A DNA stretch of 34,149 bases from Nemertoderma westbladi (GCA_032718475.1 JAUCBJ010001108.1:1-34149); one strand, 5' to 3'; positions 21,311 to 31,480 are shown, numbered from the stretch's first letter. Program-made: numbers and translations. Notes: generated by a model from the letters alone, not told the origin.

Positions 21311-23750
21311 TTTTTTTTCAAAAACTAGTTTCAAACCTCTACCATAAACCTCTACTGTGTAATGATAAACTAAGAAGATATGTGCATACAGTATGATTAA
21401 AGTTGAAGTATACTGAACATGTTTTTTTCAATATTTTGTCAATATTATTTAGGGAGCTCATCAACGGTATAATAATTCCGTTTACAATACGGAAAGTTCA
21501 GGGTAAAAATTGTCTTAAAACAACCGGCCGGATATAAATGGTTTTCGCACCGGGCAGTATGAGTCGTTTTGCAAAAATTATAACAGAAAATATTAACAAA
21601 TTGTATAATCATTGGCCGAAATCATTAAACCAATGTACCAAAATACGATCAGCAGAACTTAAAAAAAACAACCAAAAGTAACTAACACAACGAAAATTAT
21701 TTCGTGAGGCTAGGGATTATAACCCCTCGTTTACAGATACGAGAGTACCGGCAGACAAACAACGTCGGTTTGCCCGATGTGTCCCTAACGACCGGAAAAC
21801 ATATGACGTAATGTTAGCGAGAATAACTTCTGAATCGAGTTTAGTAGCCTGTTAGAATTTCATTCAGCCACGAAGTAATAAATAACGGGTATAATAATAT
21901 AATATGAATAACAATCATAAGAATTTGTGCTACCAGTATAAACGGGTAAACACCTAATAATATCGTTACCGTAAATGACTCTGTGGCTGCTGGGATATTA
22001 ACTACACTGCCTTAAATATACAGAAATGTACAAAGAACAATGTGATAATCAATTCACTCCAGCTGGTTGCTCACTAAGCAATCCCATTGGCAGTTACACT
22101 ACAAATCACTTAGGATAGATTACAGGCCAACTCAATAAAGTAATATGTATGCACTGCACAACATTATAACAGTTACACAAGCGGGATTACATTGGACAGT
22201 TGGATCAGCGCCTGATATAATACTGTTATAAAGCATTAAGAAGACGAAGTGGTCTTGCAATGCAATAACTGATCCAATGGGGCCCCATATATAATATTGC
22301 ACAGAAGTACTGCTGATCTAAATCATCCGTATGGCCATTTTTTGTTTGTAGAATACTAAGTAAATGGAACCGTGTACACTCTAAAAAAACTTCTTTGTAA
22401 AATTGCAAAGAAAATCTTGTTTGATCTTTTTTACTAGATTTTCTTTGGAAAAGTTTCAAGGATTTTATCAGATTACCAAGATGAAGTCAATTTGACAATA
22501 TTTATCTAGGCATCTGGATCTTGTTGAAAATCATCTTGAAAATGTTGGCGGTTTGTTACCTACACAAGCAGACTTGCATACAGTACCGGCACTGTATCAC
22601 TGCAGCCAGCCATGCAGTCAAGTCAGGCTGTCAGGTGGACACAGGGTAGTGCAGTACAGCAGTTCAGCAGTACAGTGCTGCAGTGTGAGTGTAGTCTGGC
22701 AGTAATGCCATTTCTGACCTTTACTGGTACCGGTACCGGTAATACTTCTCCCTCCATACCGTACCGGACCGGTCTGCCGGTAGGCTGTCCTACTGTACCC
22801 GTACCGGTTACCGATCTAGCGCCTAGCGGTACGGTACCGGTCTGCCGGTAGTTATGCAGTTACTGACTTCTGGGTAGCTGTAGTTAATGCAAACTAGGCC
22901 TTCCTCAGTTCTTGGTTGCCTGGCCTACTGCCATGACTGCCTACTGAACTAATGTCGAAAATTCATGAAATTACAGAATTAGGCTAGGGGCCTACCCTAC
23001 CGCTACCGGGAGCGCGGCAGGTGGCAAGCGGTAGGCGCAGGCGCTGTACTGCAGACTGCAGTACTGTGCTGCTGTGTATTGCATTGCTGTAGGCCAGTCC
23101 AGCAGTCAGGAACACTGGTCACAATTTGTCCAATCTGCCAATTTACAGCCAGAATGTGTCCGCGGAAAATGCTCTCAGAGTGAAATTTCTCCATAGAAAA
23201 CAATGCTAAATTTCATTTGAAAACCGGCAGTGAAATTTTAACATTGGCATTCTAAAAATTATGCCATTAGAACCGCCATAAAATTCTGTATAAATTAATT
23301 TGAGAATTAGAATCTCATCGTTGGGATAACATCATTAATATTAAAAGTAAAAATTGTCCCCTTCCTTACAGCCTTATGCCTTATGTGCCCAGCTTCTGCT
23401 TTGAGGACTAGTGAAGTTACAGCCAAAATATGTCCGAAAATATAATCGTAGCCTGTGAAGGACAAATAGTGGCTGCACGGACAGTTTCTGGCTGTAAATA
23501 TGTGGATAATTTTTGGCTGAGCTTCAGCCAGAAAGTGACCAGTGTTCTTAACTGTAGATGGCCATTACCACATGGCCATTACATCTCCACTCTAGCCATT
23601 CAAAGTTTTATGTTGCTTTGCGTCATCGATTTTAAGGGCCTATCAGTACCGGTACCATTATATGTACCGGTATACTGGTATATATATATATATACCGGTA
23701 GGCCTATATATTTAATATACAGATATAGGCTGCATCTTACTTTTATACAA
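21311..23750. other. End of copy B, then intergenic DNA rich in ACCGGTA palindromes
   Basis: Copy B matches 12040-12622 up to about 21891. After that no gene is seen. TACACTCTAAAAAA at about 22375 looks like one end of a repeat whose inverted form appears near 27098. 22570-22860 and 23640-23705 hold dense GGTACCGGTACCGGTA-type palindromes. Short frames here are chance. Confidence 0.45.
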
Positions 23751-23868
23751 CCTTATGACTGGCAATAATTATTACAACCACACAATATATAATAATACAT
23801 ACAGCATATTAGGCTTTTTATACTCGTATGGTGTTTGTATTTCTGTAATATTTTCTATTAATTTAATT

Positions 23869-24497
23869 ATGAAGGATATTCATAGTATTATGAGAACTCA
23901 CTGTAAGGATTGTGAGGAAGGTGAATGTCCGGAATACTTTTTGCCTGATGATACGGGTAAGTCGCAAGCTTGTACTTATTGTGGATGTCCGCCAGTCAAA
24001 CATGCCAAAGGAGATGGAGAGTCGGCTTCTGGGATTGCCCCTGATGTAGGCCTAAGTGCTGGAAATTCAAATATGGAGCAATCTGATATTTCTCCTACTG
24101 TGTCGTCCTATATTTGTTCACCAATACGAATACCTGAACCACCAGTGCCAATTTATTCAAGTACTGCTAAGGTGCGCATCTGCCAAGATGGTCTTGTTGA
24201 TATACTGCGGATGTCCGCAGAGGGCCGTGATTTGTTAAAACGATGTGGCAATGGGGTGCCGTTTGGGGAAGCTCATAGAAGCACGTTGGTTTCGCTTATA
24301 GTCTCTTCGTGTTATGATGCTGGGTTGAATCACGAACAACTACAAGAGTGGGCCGTTAATATTACAAAGGTATTTCCTAGCGAACGTGCAAACACCTATT
24401 TCTATAAAAAGACGGTGACAAAGTCGGTGAAAGTTAAAGATTCCGCAACCAGTAAAGACTATAAAACACAAGTTGCTTGCGGTAAACTGTATAATAG
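23869..24497 (+). CDS. Unrecognised two-exon gene, exon 1 (Cys/His-rich N-terminus)
   Basis: The frame is open from 23755, but its first 38 codons are AT-rich and hydrophobic, so I prefer the ATG at 23869 (MKDIHSIMRTHCKDCEEGEC). The start contains CKDC, GECPEYF and CTYCGCPPVKH, a compact Cys/His set that could bind zinc. A Ser/Pro linker follows (about residues 55-110), then a helical segment (GLVDILRMSAEGRDLLKRC ... FPSERANTYF). The exon ends in AATAG before a strong GTAAGT donor, phase 2, and joins exon 2 at 24730 (AG+G gives Arg). Spliced length is about 501 residues from this ATG. The layout recalls large families of uncharacterised metazoan proteins sometimes labelled SAMD3-like, but I cannot confirm homology. 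Confidence 0.75.
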
Positions 24498-24729
24498 GTA
24501 AGTTGAATATTTAGTTAATTGTATAGGCCTACAACATAACATATATATTTAGACATTTCGTATTTGCAGTCATTATACAACAGTAGGGGCTACGGGGTAG
24601 TATTGTACTATCTTTGGAATTGCATCTTTGGATTATATTATAGGATTTTTGGAATATATGAATGAAAATGCGATACTGTATTTAAGTTCGGTTGATTTTA
24701 ATAACAGTATATTTGTATTAACTTTTCAG
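24498..24729 (+). other. Intron of the unrecognised gene (phase 2, 232 bp)
   Basis: GTAAGT at the 5' end and AACTTTTCAG at the 3' end. Removing it fuses the two long open frames without a stop. The interior is AT-rich and contains stops in the exon frame. Confidence 0.8.
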
Positions 24730-25606
24730 GTTCGTAACTGTAAGGAAAAAACTTAAAACATCAAAGGAAAGTCAATCGGTTGGCATAGCTGCTATGGGTG
24801 TTGAACAACCACTAAGTGGTTTTAATGTGGATGACATTAAAGCGGAAGTAGAAGAGGAGTTGAACTATCTGACACTTAATGGTTTTGAAAGAAGTAAATT
24901 CATAGCAACAACATTGTACCGCTTAGTCGGGTTTTATCATGGGGCAATTATTCTCACTGATCTGCCATACATGCTAGACAATAGCATAGTATATGATTGC
25001 ATTTGTCACGATTTCGTCCATTTGTGGAAGGTGGTAAAAAATGTAACAGACTTGAATGAAAACGCCTTATTCACCCCGAGTTTCATTGATGTTTGCCGCC
25101 AACTGATTGTGATGGAGAAAATAGGGAGCATTGACCCTGGTGATCTGAACGAGACTGCTACTGCAAAGATAGGTTTGTTCTTGCTGACAGAGAAGCTCTG
25201 TAATAAGATGTCTGTACAGATATCCCGATCTAATCGAAAGTTTTGGCGCCCATCCATTTCTGATGCGAAGAGTTCGTTCATAATGGAGGCTGTGGATCAT
25301 GCAGCCATGGATAAACAGATACTGACTTTGTCATCTGAATATGCCCGTATGGGTTTGCAAGTAAACCCATTTGTAGTTCTACTTAAAGATTCCTCGCAGA
25401 GCGTCGTTATCTATAATGATCTTCGGTTTCAGCGGCCAACCCTTCTGCAAGGTGTTGACCTAGCTTTTAAGTTGTCGAACGTGTGTTACTTACGGTATCC
25501 GGCTGCATCGCTTCCTGTGTGGCTCTTTTTGGAGCACATTTTTGGGGTCCCACCGTCCGAAATATCTTCTAAAGTCTCAAGTCTTCTCTCGGACTTAAAG
25601 TTGTAA
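24730..25606 (+). CDS. Unrecognised two-exon gene, exon 2
   Basis: Continues in frame from the acceptor (FVTVRKKLKTSKES) to a TAA after LLSDLKL, 291 full codons. It is predicted mostly helical, with no signal peptide or membrane segment. The C-terminal part has NPFVVLLKDSSQSVVIYND, a VDLAFKLSNVCYLRYP segment and WLFLEHIFGV, the arrangement seen near the C-terminus of uncharacterised fish and invertebrate proteins that are often multi-copy. Codon use is balanced and no lesion is visible, so it looks functional. It could be a host gene or a domesticated element gene. The first AATAAA noticed downstream is at 26207, implying a 3' UTR of about 600 bp if used. Confidence 0.8.
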
Positions 25607-26529
25607 TTGTTTGTGAAACATGCACATATTTTCACGCTGGCCAGTATATATATATATTTCGAACTATAAATCGTTGTATTTTTTCTAACTTTGGCTTATC
25701 TAAATTGTAAATTATTGTTATATCTCACATTTAGGATTTTAATCGCACAGTTTAATTAAGGTATAGATGTGGTACTTACTTAAAATTTATTTCTTAACCA
25801 CATTGGCCCTTACGTTTTGTATGGTGTTTTTCACCAACAGTAACAAACTACAAGAACTCTGTAAAGTTGTACTTTATCCCTGCCTTGCAAGTGTAATTAA
25901 TAGTTATTCTATTGCCTTATAAACATTTCTGATTTCCTCTGAAAATTTGTTTCATATGATATTGTGCTTATTGAAGGATTATTTTGTAATGGTTGTTTAG
26001 TTAGCAGATATACTTTATCTTTTTTTTAATCGAAAAATAATTTTATTCAAAAATTTAAATATTACTTTCCGATGAGGCGTTGTTTTAATACAATGTACCG
26101 TACCATACCGGTATAACGTGCAGTGTTTGATATGCTGATTGCAAGGCCTACTTAGGGTGCGCCATATAATTTGACCCCAAGAGTGGATTTTAAGTAAAGT
26201 TCTAGCAATAAACATTACTAATATCGAACCTATTGACGTCTTATTGATAATAATTTCTAGGCCCTCAATTATCAGGAAGTACCAGTTGGCTGCGCGCCCT
26301 GTATTCTATAGTAGGCCTTGGATGATTGTTACCGGTACACCAGCACAGGATATAGGAAAGTGAAACTAAAATATGACAATATGACAATGACAGTACCTTG
26401 GTTCACTTAATGTAATAGTGTGAGCTTACAAAAAAGTGTGCGCGGACATAAAAGTTAAACTTTTATTGACGCTGTTGTTACTGACAGAGGAAAGAAATGT
26501 TTAAATTTTTGAATAAAATTACATATAAC

Positions 26530-26640
26530 GCTGCTAAAAGCACGTTATAGGAAAACAGTACTCGTCTACTTTAATTGCCTCGCTGCGCTCGGCGAGTAAA
26601 CCGACTCGTACTGTTTAACTATAATAAAGTGCTATAACTT
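26530..26640. repeat. Imperfect inverted repeat with a CG-rich tip
   Basis: AGCACGTTATAGG-AAAACAGTAC at the left pairs with GTACTGTTTAACTATAA...GTGCTATAAC at the right. The tip contains the self-complementary CTCGC...GGCGAG. The CpG-rich tip contrasts with the AT-rich surroundings. It is likely a small non-autonomous element. Confidence 0.55.
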
Positions 26641-26995
26641 TAACTGTGATATAACTGTAATAAATAGTTATTTTTAAATGTTTCTAAGGTTTTTAATAAT
26701 TAGTAGGTTTTATATTAATTAGTTTGTTTGTTTTATTTCTCAGTAGTAACTTTTTTGGCAGTATAATTTTGTAATTTAACCACCTATGAATGAATAAATA
26801 AAGTGTCAGTGTTATTAGTTTTATATCTTGTAAAGTACATCTGATACATCTTGGTAAATAAACGTTGAATCTGGTCAGTTTTTTTGCAATTACCTTTGAG
26901 CAATTTCGCTTGGTATCTGGTTAACTTGCTTAAATATCTTGCTTTGATCGCCAGATATTTTTGGCAATTACACCAAATATTTTAGTAATATAATT

Positions 26996-27062
26996 TGACA
27001 AGATAATCATGCCAATTTGCCAACGTATATTGTGCCTATTTTTTGGCATGATTATCTTGGCA
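26996..27062. repeat. Hairpin with 20-bp stem
   Basis: TGACAAGATAATCATGCCAA (26996-27015) and TTGGCATGATTATCTTGGCA (27043-27062) are reverse complements at 19 of 20 positions, with a 27-nt loop. It sits in a repeat block ending TTTTTTAGAGTGTA (about 27098-27111), the inverse of TACACTCTAAAAAA at about 22375. Confidence 0.8.
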
Positions 27063-27369
27063 GTTTCCTTATTTTTTTTTGCAGATTGCCAAATTATTTT
27101 TTAGAGTGTACATATACATAATATCCCTCTACCTTACTACTGAATACTAAATCATAACGGTACATTTTGTTTAGGGTATTTCATTTGGCCCAAGAATGCA
27201 GTGCATTATTACACCAACTATGTATACAACCTGAAGACTATCTCGCCTCTTAATGGCGTAAATTGTGATCCCCCCCCCCCCCCTTCATGCTCATCAGAAT
27301 ATGGGCAAGTTGAAAATTATTCTAATCCGACCCCGACAAAACCATAACCGACAACAACAAACTCTTTAA

Positions 27370-27626
27370 AAAAGTGTCCGAGTGGATACGGCACCTGAAC
27401 TGCTTACACAATAGTGTTTGGTGGCGAAGGTTCGATTACGACTAAAGACTGTAGAAATTTCGCACTGTTGTGTCCATAGGCAAGACACTTTAGACATTAG
27501 TGCCTACGCAAACCCAGCGGTATAATGGGCACCTGGCTTTGCTGGGGGTAATAATCATAAAAAGCGCCTTTGAGTATGCAGAGCGTAGAAAAGCGCTATA
27601 TAAATAATCAATTTTATTATTATTAG
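27370..27626 (+). mobile_element. tRNA-derived SINE with Deu-like central domain
   Basis: The head has an A box (GTGTCCGAGTGG) and a B box (GGTTCGATT) of Ser/Leu tRNA type. The body has GGCAAGACACTTTAGACATT, AATGGGCACCTGGCTTTGCTGG, read in two parts, and AAGCGCTATATAAATAATC, followed by a short TTATTATTATTA tail. That order and wording match the Deu-domain SINE superfamily, spread by LINE machinery. It is non-coding. Confidence 0.75.
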
Positions 27627-27868
27627 GATTATCAGATTATTGACCTTGTTGGCACTTAGCCTTTGAAATATATTTATATAGTTTTATATAAAACCTTTTA
27701 TAATAAAGGCTACTTAACGAAACTAACTATTTATTATTATTATTATTTAACGTACATTATATTAGTTTTATAAATCGGAATATTCTATCTCGAATAGCAA
27801 ATTTTATCTCAAAAAAGTTCGTCATCGCAGTAGTATTTTTCTATAAGTCCGGCTTATGTTCTAATTAA

Positions 27869-28154
27869 AGTACACCAAGGTAACCTTGGTGTAGTGGTTG
27901 CATTGAATTTAGATCTCCTGTAGGTCGTGGGTTCGATCCTCACATAGGCCAGGGCAGTTTTCGTTTCGGCACGATGCTTTAAAGGGACCAGCCAGGGCGC
28001 ACTCTGCCTTGCATCCTTAAGTGGTAGCTAAATGAGTACTAGAGTTTCCTCTGGGGAGTAACGTTCTGGGGGGACCGCACTGGAAAAAGCGCGTAATCCC
28101 TGGCCTAGCGGCCGAAGAAAATTTACTTTACTTTTTACTTTACTTTACACCTTG
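27869..28154 (+). mobile_element. tRNA-derived SINE (second family) with target duplication
   Basis: A box-like TGGTGTAGTGGTTG and B box GGGTTCGATCC in the head, a unique body of about 170 bp, and a tail of TTTAC repeats (TTTACTTTACTTTTTACTT). Both ends are flanked by the direct repeat GTTCTAATTAA (27858-27868 and 28155-28165). A perfect 11-bp duplication suggests a fairly recent insertion. Confidence 0.8.
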
Positions 28155-28165
28155 GTTCTAATTAA

Positions 28166-29080
28166 TGTTACTTTTACCGTTATATCGCTCCATTCCAGTT
28201 TTAATGTGGCCTCGTCCGGTATTCAATTATTTAAATAAGTGACGTTAATGATATTTCTTGGAGTACATATAATATTATTCAAAGAATGTATTGTTTGGCG
28301 ATAGTTGTCTATTCGGTGTAGCTTCAGATAGGCTTCATACCGGTAGGCCTACTGTGCGGTTGTACACTCAGTGGAGTGGATATATACAGTAGATTCCAGC
28401 TCAGGTACTCCCCTATATCATACTCCACCACTCGTCTGTCAGCCAAAACAGTTGCCAGGTCACCACTTTAGACCTGTATCCTATAGAAATAGGCCTCCTA
28501 CAGTACTATAAGCGACGTTTTTGGGCGGACACCAGACCAGAATGCCAGTGCTTCAACGGGAAATTTGTTTATTCAGGTTGATCTGGCATGGTCCCTCAAT
28601 TCTGAAACATTGGTTCTTCCTGGTGAAGCTGGGTTTTATAGAGATAATGTTCTTTAAATTTTAATACACTTGAAAAATTATCTGAATTTATTACACTTTT
28701 GTAAAAGGACAACAATCTTAATTGCAAAACACTTTTAGAGATTTGATCCTCGTGTTTTTATATTCACTCAGTCGCTACATTCTTTCGTGTACCAAAATAC
28801 TCACATATAAACAAACACTTTACAGTGTACACATCTTACCGTAATATATATTACCCACACAAAATATGATATAAAAATTATCTTTACATTTTATACTAAA
28901 CTTAGTTAATGAAGATTAACAGTTAATTTATTCTAATCGTATTATAATTCTAAAAATTAAATTAATTCTGTTGCTTTATTTAAAAAAATACATAAATAAG
29001 TAAATTTTACTTTTACTACTGAGAAGTAGGTTAGTACACGATTTCCTAATGTTTCAAGCAAAATTGAAAAAATGCAAAAA
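28166..29080. other. Intergenic, one dispersed repeat
   Basis: No gene seen. 28730-28830 contains GATCCTCGTG...ACATTCTTTCGTGT...CACTTTACAGTGT, an inverted, diverged relative of the repeat at 7390-7484. Confidence 0.5.
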
Positions 29081-29086
29081 GTCAAT

Positions 29087-29159
29087 CGAGCGTGCCAGGG
29101 GTCGAACCTGGGATCTTCTGCTCCGTAGGCAGACGCGTTATCCACTGCGCCACACACCC
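29087..29159 (-). tRNA. tRNA-Arg (anticodon ACG)
   Basis: The minus-strand sequence folds as a full 73-nt cloverleaf. The acceptor is GGGTGTG with CACGCTC (two wobble pairs) and discriminator G. The D arm is GCGC/ACGC with the loop GG. The anticodon stem TCTGC/GCAGA surrounds the loop CTACGGA (anticodon ACG, Arg CGN codons after A-to-I editing). The T arm is CCAGG/CCTGG with loop TTCGACC. The A box TGGCGCAGTGG and B box GGTTCGACC are intact, and a TTTTT pol III terminator lies about 8 nt past the 3' end. No intron and no encoded CCA, as expected in animals. Confidence 0.96.
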
Positions 29160-29219
29160 GTGAGAACACACCTTTCAAAATAAGTATTAAGAGAGATTAC
29201 ATGATTATACTTACCTTGA

Positions 29220-29760
29220 TGGCATTATAGCGTTATAGCATTTTATGCTAACAGCTCGAAAATGGGCTTAATCCAAGTTACTACAATAGGTTATTATCAA
29301 TGGCGATGACTGTGAAACATGAAAACCATAGGCAACCCGAAGCCTCATCTCGCTTCTGGCTTGGCGGTGTTACTCATAGCGCAAGGAGGCCGCTACACTA
29401 ACTCACTCTTATTTTCGTAAAAGTTTTTACATACATCAGGAAATGTTACAACATAGGATAAAATTGCTTAGAAAGAATAATATTAAAAATATTTATATTG
29501 CAGGATTATAATATATTAATTCAATATAATTTAATATATATATATCTATATTAGTAATGTATGCTTAATTTAATGACGGTACGTGAAACACCCCCCAAAT
29601 CTTTCGTAAAATTGCAAATGTAAAATTCGTAAAATTCAGTAAAATTGCTCTCCGAGGATTTTTAACATGAAGCCAACAAAAATTCAGAAAATTATTTTCC
29701 GAGTCGCCAACCCCATTGTAATTACGAATACATTCTTAAGTGGATATTTTAATAAAGCCA
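29220..29760. other. AT-rich spacer between the tRNA and the LINE, no gene seen
   Basis: Low-complexity AT sequence. GAGTCGCCAACCCCATTGTA near 29701 weakly resembles AGTTACCAACCCTATTGTGG at 11906 and 19444 in the duplicated blocks, but the match is too short to interpret. Confidence 0.4.
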
Positions 29761-29767
29761 TTGAGTA

Positions 29768-31315
29768 GTGCAGAGGCAGTGGTATCTTAAATACGTATCA
29801 CTATACAGTAGTTCCGTGGGTTCCAGTGGAATAGATGGTGTTCCCCCTGAGGTCTTTAAAATACCTGAGTGTTTAAAGCTCATCTATCCCATCATAGTAG
29901 ACATGTACCGTACAACAAGAGCCCCACAAGAAATGAAAACAAATAAGTTGGTGCCAGTTCCCAATAAGGGCAACCTAACACTCTATGGTCCTTTTCGGGG
30001 AATCTCATTGATCTCGATTGCTGCAAAGCTATACAATAGAATTCTATTAAATCGCATCAGGGATCCCATTGAGAGACTGCTCCGTGGAAATCAGAATGGG
30101 TTCCGTAAAGGTCGTGGGACCATGGAGCCCATTTTGGCACTTAGAAGGATAATTGAAGAGTTATCAAAAAAGAAAGACAGGCATCTGGCTGTTATCTTTG
30201 TTGACTTCTTCAAGGCCTTTGATTCAGTCTCTCGCTCACGTATGTTCAGCATACTTTCATTATATGGGATTCCTGATGAAATTATTGCAGCAATCAGATC
30301 AGTATACGATGGTTCGACAACATTTGTGTCTACTGTTGACGGTGACACAGAACCATTTGAAGTGTTATGGGGCGTCCTCCAGGGAGACACACTTGCACCA
30401 TTCTTGTTCATAATTGTTGTTGACTATGTTCTACGCATGTCCTTAGATCATCATAATGATGATGGGGTGATGATAACTCCACCAACTGGCTCCAGAAGTC
30501 GAGGAAATCCTGCCATGAAGTACCTAGCTGATCTAGACTTTGCTGATGACTTAGGAGTACTCTCAGAATCACTAGAGGGAGCCCAACGGCTCATCAGCTC
30601 ATTAGAACATGCTGCTTCTAGTGTTGGTCTTTTTATTAACTCCAGAAAGACCAAAATTTTGACAGTTAACTTTGAAAGTCCTCAGCAAGTCTCTGATCGG
30701 ATGAGCATAAGCTCAAAATATGGTTTGCTTGAGCATGTGGATGACTTCTGTTACCTGGGATCATGGATCCGGAAGTCAGGTGAGGACCTTCGAATACGTA
30801 AGGGAAAGGCATGGACAGCCTTGAATAGGCTTTCCAGGATTTGGAAGTCACCGAGAATTAATCGGAAACTTAAGGTCCGGTTATTTAGAGCAGCAGTAGT
30901 TCCAGTACTCCTCTATGGGAGTCCATGCTGGGCTCTAACTGCTGAGGACACCAAATCTCTGGATGGCACATTCACAAGAATGCTACGCCGGGTTCATTGT
31001 GTCAAGTTCAATGCACACATCTCCAACCAGACACTACATAACATTGGAGGTGTCTCATTGGTTCCCCCAAGCTTGACACTAGAACAAAATCGCCTCCGCT
31101 TTGCAGGACATTGCTTTCGCCGTGAGGACCAGCCAGTGCATAATCTTGTACTTTGGCAGCCTCATGGAGTGAATAAGCATGGTGGACAGCCCATGACTTT
31201 CTTGAGACGCATCTTAAATGACACTGGCCTTGAAGATGCGGATGATCTAGCAAATGTCGGTGATAGGGAGTTATGGCGGTGCAATTTTGTCGATAAGCCG
31301 GCACAGCATTCTTAA
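29768..31315 (+). CDS. LINE (non-LTR) reverse transcriptase, 5'-truncated, open frame
   Basis: 515 codons are open. The RT begins in earnest at SSGIDGVPPEVFK (about residue 20). Motifs in order: LVPVPNKGN, RGISLISIAAKLYNRIL, NGFRKGRGTMEPI, the catalytic motif A FVDFFKAFDSV (about 146), GVLQGDTLAP (about 206), motif C DFADDL (about 258) and a C-terminal region with YLGSWI, LLYGSPCW and RLRFAGHCFRRED. The ending of GGQPMTFLRR and DRELWR type is common in RTE-like LINEs. The apurinic endonuclease expected upstream is absent, so the insertion is 5'-truncated and cannot move alone, although the RT residues look intact. The first codons come from flanking DNA, and the true translation start is unknown. 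Confidence 0.88.
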   Translation: MQRQWYLKYVSLYSSSVGSSGIDGVPPEVFKIPECLKLIYPIIVDMYRTTRAPQEMKTNKLVPVPNKGNLTLYGPFRGISLISIAAKLYNRILLNRIRDPIERLLRGNQNGFRKGRGTMEPILALRRIIEELSKKKDRHLAVIFVDFFKAFDSVSRSRMFSILSLYGIPDEIIAAIRSVYDGSTTFVSTVDGDTEPFEVLWGVLQGDTLAPFLFIIVVDYVLRMSLDHHNDDGVMITPPTGSRSRGNPAMKYLADLDFADDLGVLSESLEGAQRLISSLEHAASSVGLFINSRKTKILTVNFESPQQVSDRMSISSKYGLLEHVDDFCYLGSWIRKSGEDLRIRKGKAWTALNRLSRIWKSPRINRKLKVRLFRAAVVPVLLYGSPCWALTAEDTKSLDGTFTRMLRRVHCVKFNAHISNQTLHNIGGVSLVPPSLTLEQNRLRFAGHCFRREDQPVHNLVLWQPHGVNKHGGQPMTFLRRILNDTGLEDADDLANVGDRELWRCNFVDKPAQHS

Positions 31316-31480
31316 AAATGCAGCTGCAATGCAGCATGCCAATCCTAGTAGTAGTGCGTGGGTTCCGAGGGAGAGCGGGGGGGGGGGGGGGGGGGTGGGG
31401 TGGAGTGGAAGGGCCGCTCTCGATTGTGAGACTGAGGAGAGCGGGGGGAGGGGGGGGGTGGATTGGAAGGGCCCGCAAAA
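31316..31480. repeat. G-rich tandem repeat after the LINE frame
   Basis: Two copies of a unit of about 70 bp containing GAGAGCGGGGGG, a G run, then TGGAGTGGAAGGGC / TGGATTGGAAGGGC. The first includes about 18 consecutive G. It could form G-quadruplexes. It may belong to the LINE 3' UTR. Confidence 0.75.

Larger units (their letters stand above)
16395..21893. repeat. Segmental duplication, copy B
   Basis: Direct-orientation partner of 8109-12622, offset about 8.3 kb at its left end. It is longer on the right because of two insertions (about 19473-20038 and about 20123-21310) that copy A lacks. Left and right limits match those of copy A to within a few bases. Confidence 0.92.
25607..27365. 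other. 3' flank and intergenic repeats, no further gene
   Basis: Holds an AATAAA at 26207-26212, an imperfect inverted repeat at about 26530-26640 around CTCGCTGCGCTCGGCGAG, a repeat block at about 26880-27110 with a long hairpin, and a 14-C tract at about 27270-27283. Small frames are not supported. Confidence 0.5.

Noticed and set aside
22612-23203. Frames of 66-79 codons on both strands
   Set aside because: They follow from the locally higher GC and ACCGGT/GCAGT repeats, with no splice context, motifs or conservation.
23755-23868. Upstream ATG extending the 24-kb gene by 38 residues
   Set aside because: The extra segment is AT-rich, hydrophobic and low in complexity, whereas the Cys/His-rich domain begins right after the ATG at 23869. 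It is kept only as an alternative start.
26015-26215. 66-codon minus-strand frame
   Set aside because: No recognisable motif. It lies in the likely 3' UTR region of the upstream gene and overlaps an AATAAA signal on the other strand.
28957-29178. Minus-strand 73-codon frame
   Set aside because: It is the read-through of the tRNA-Arg gene (typical tRNA-derived peptide) and not a protein gene.
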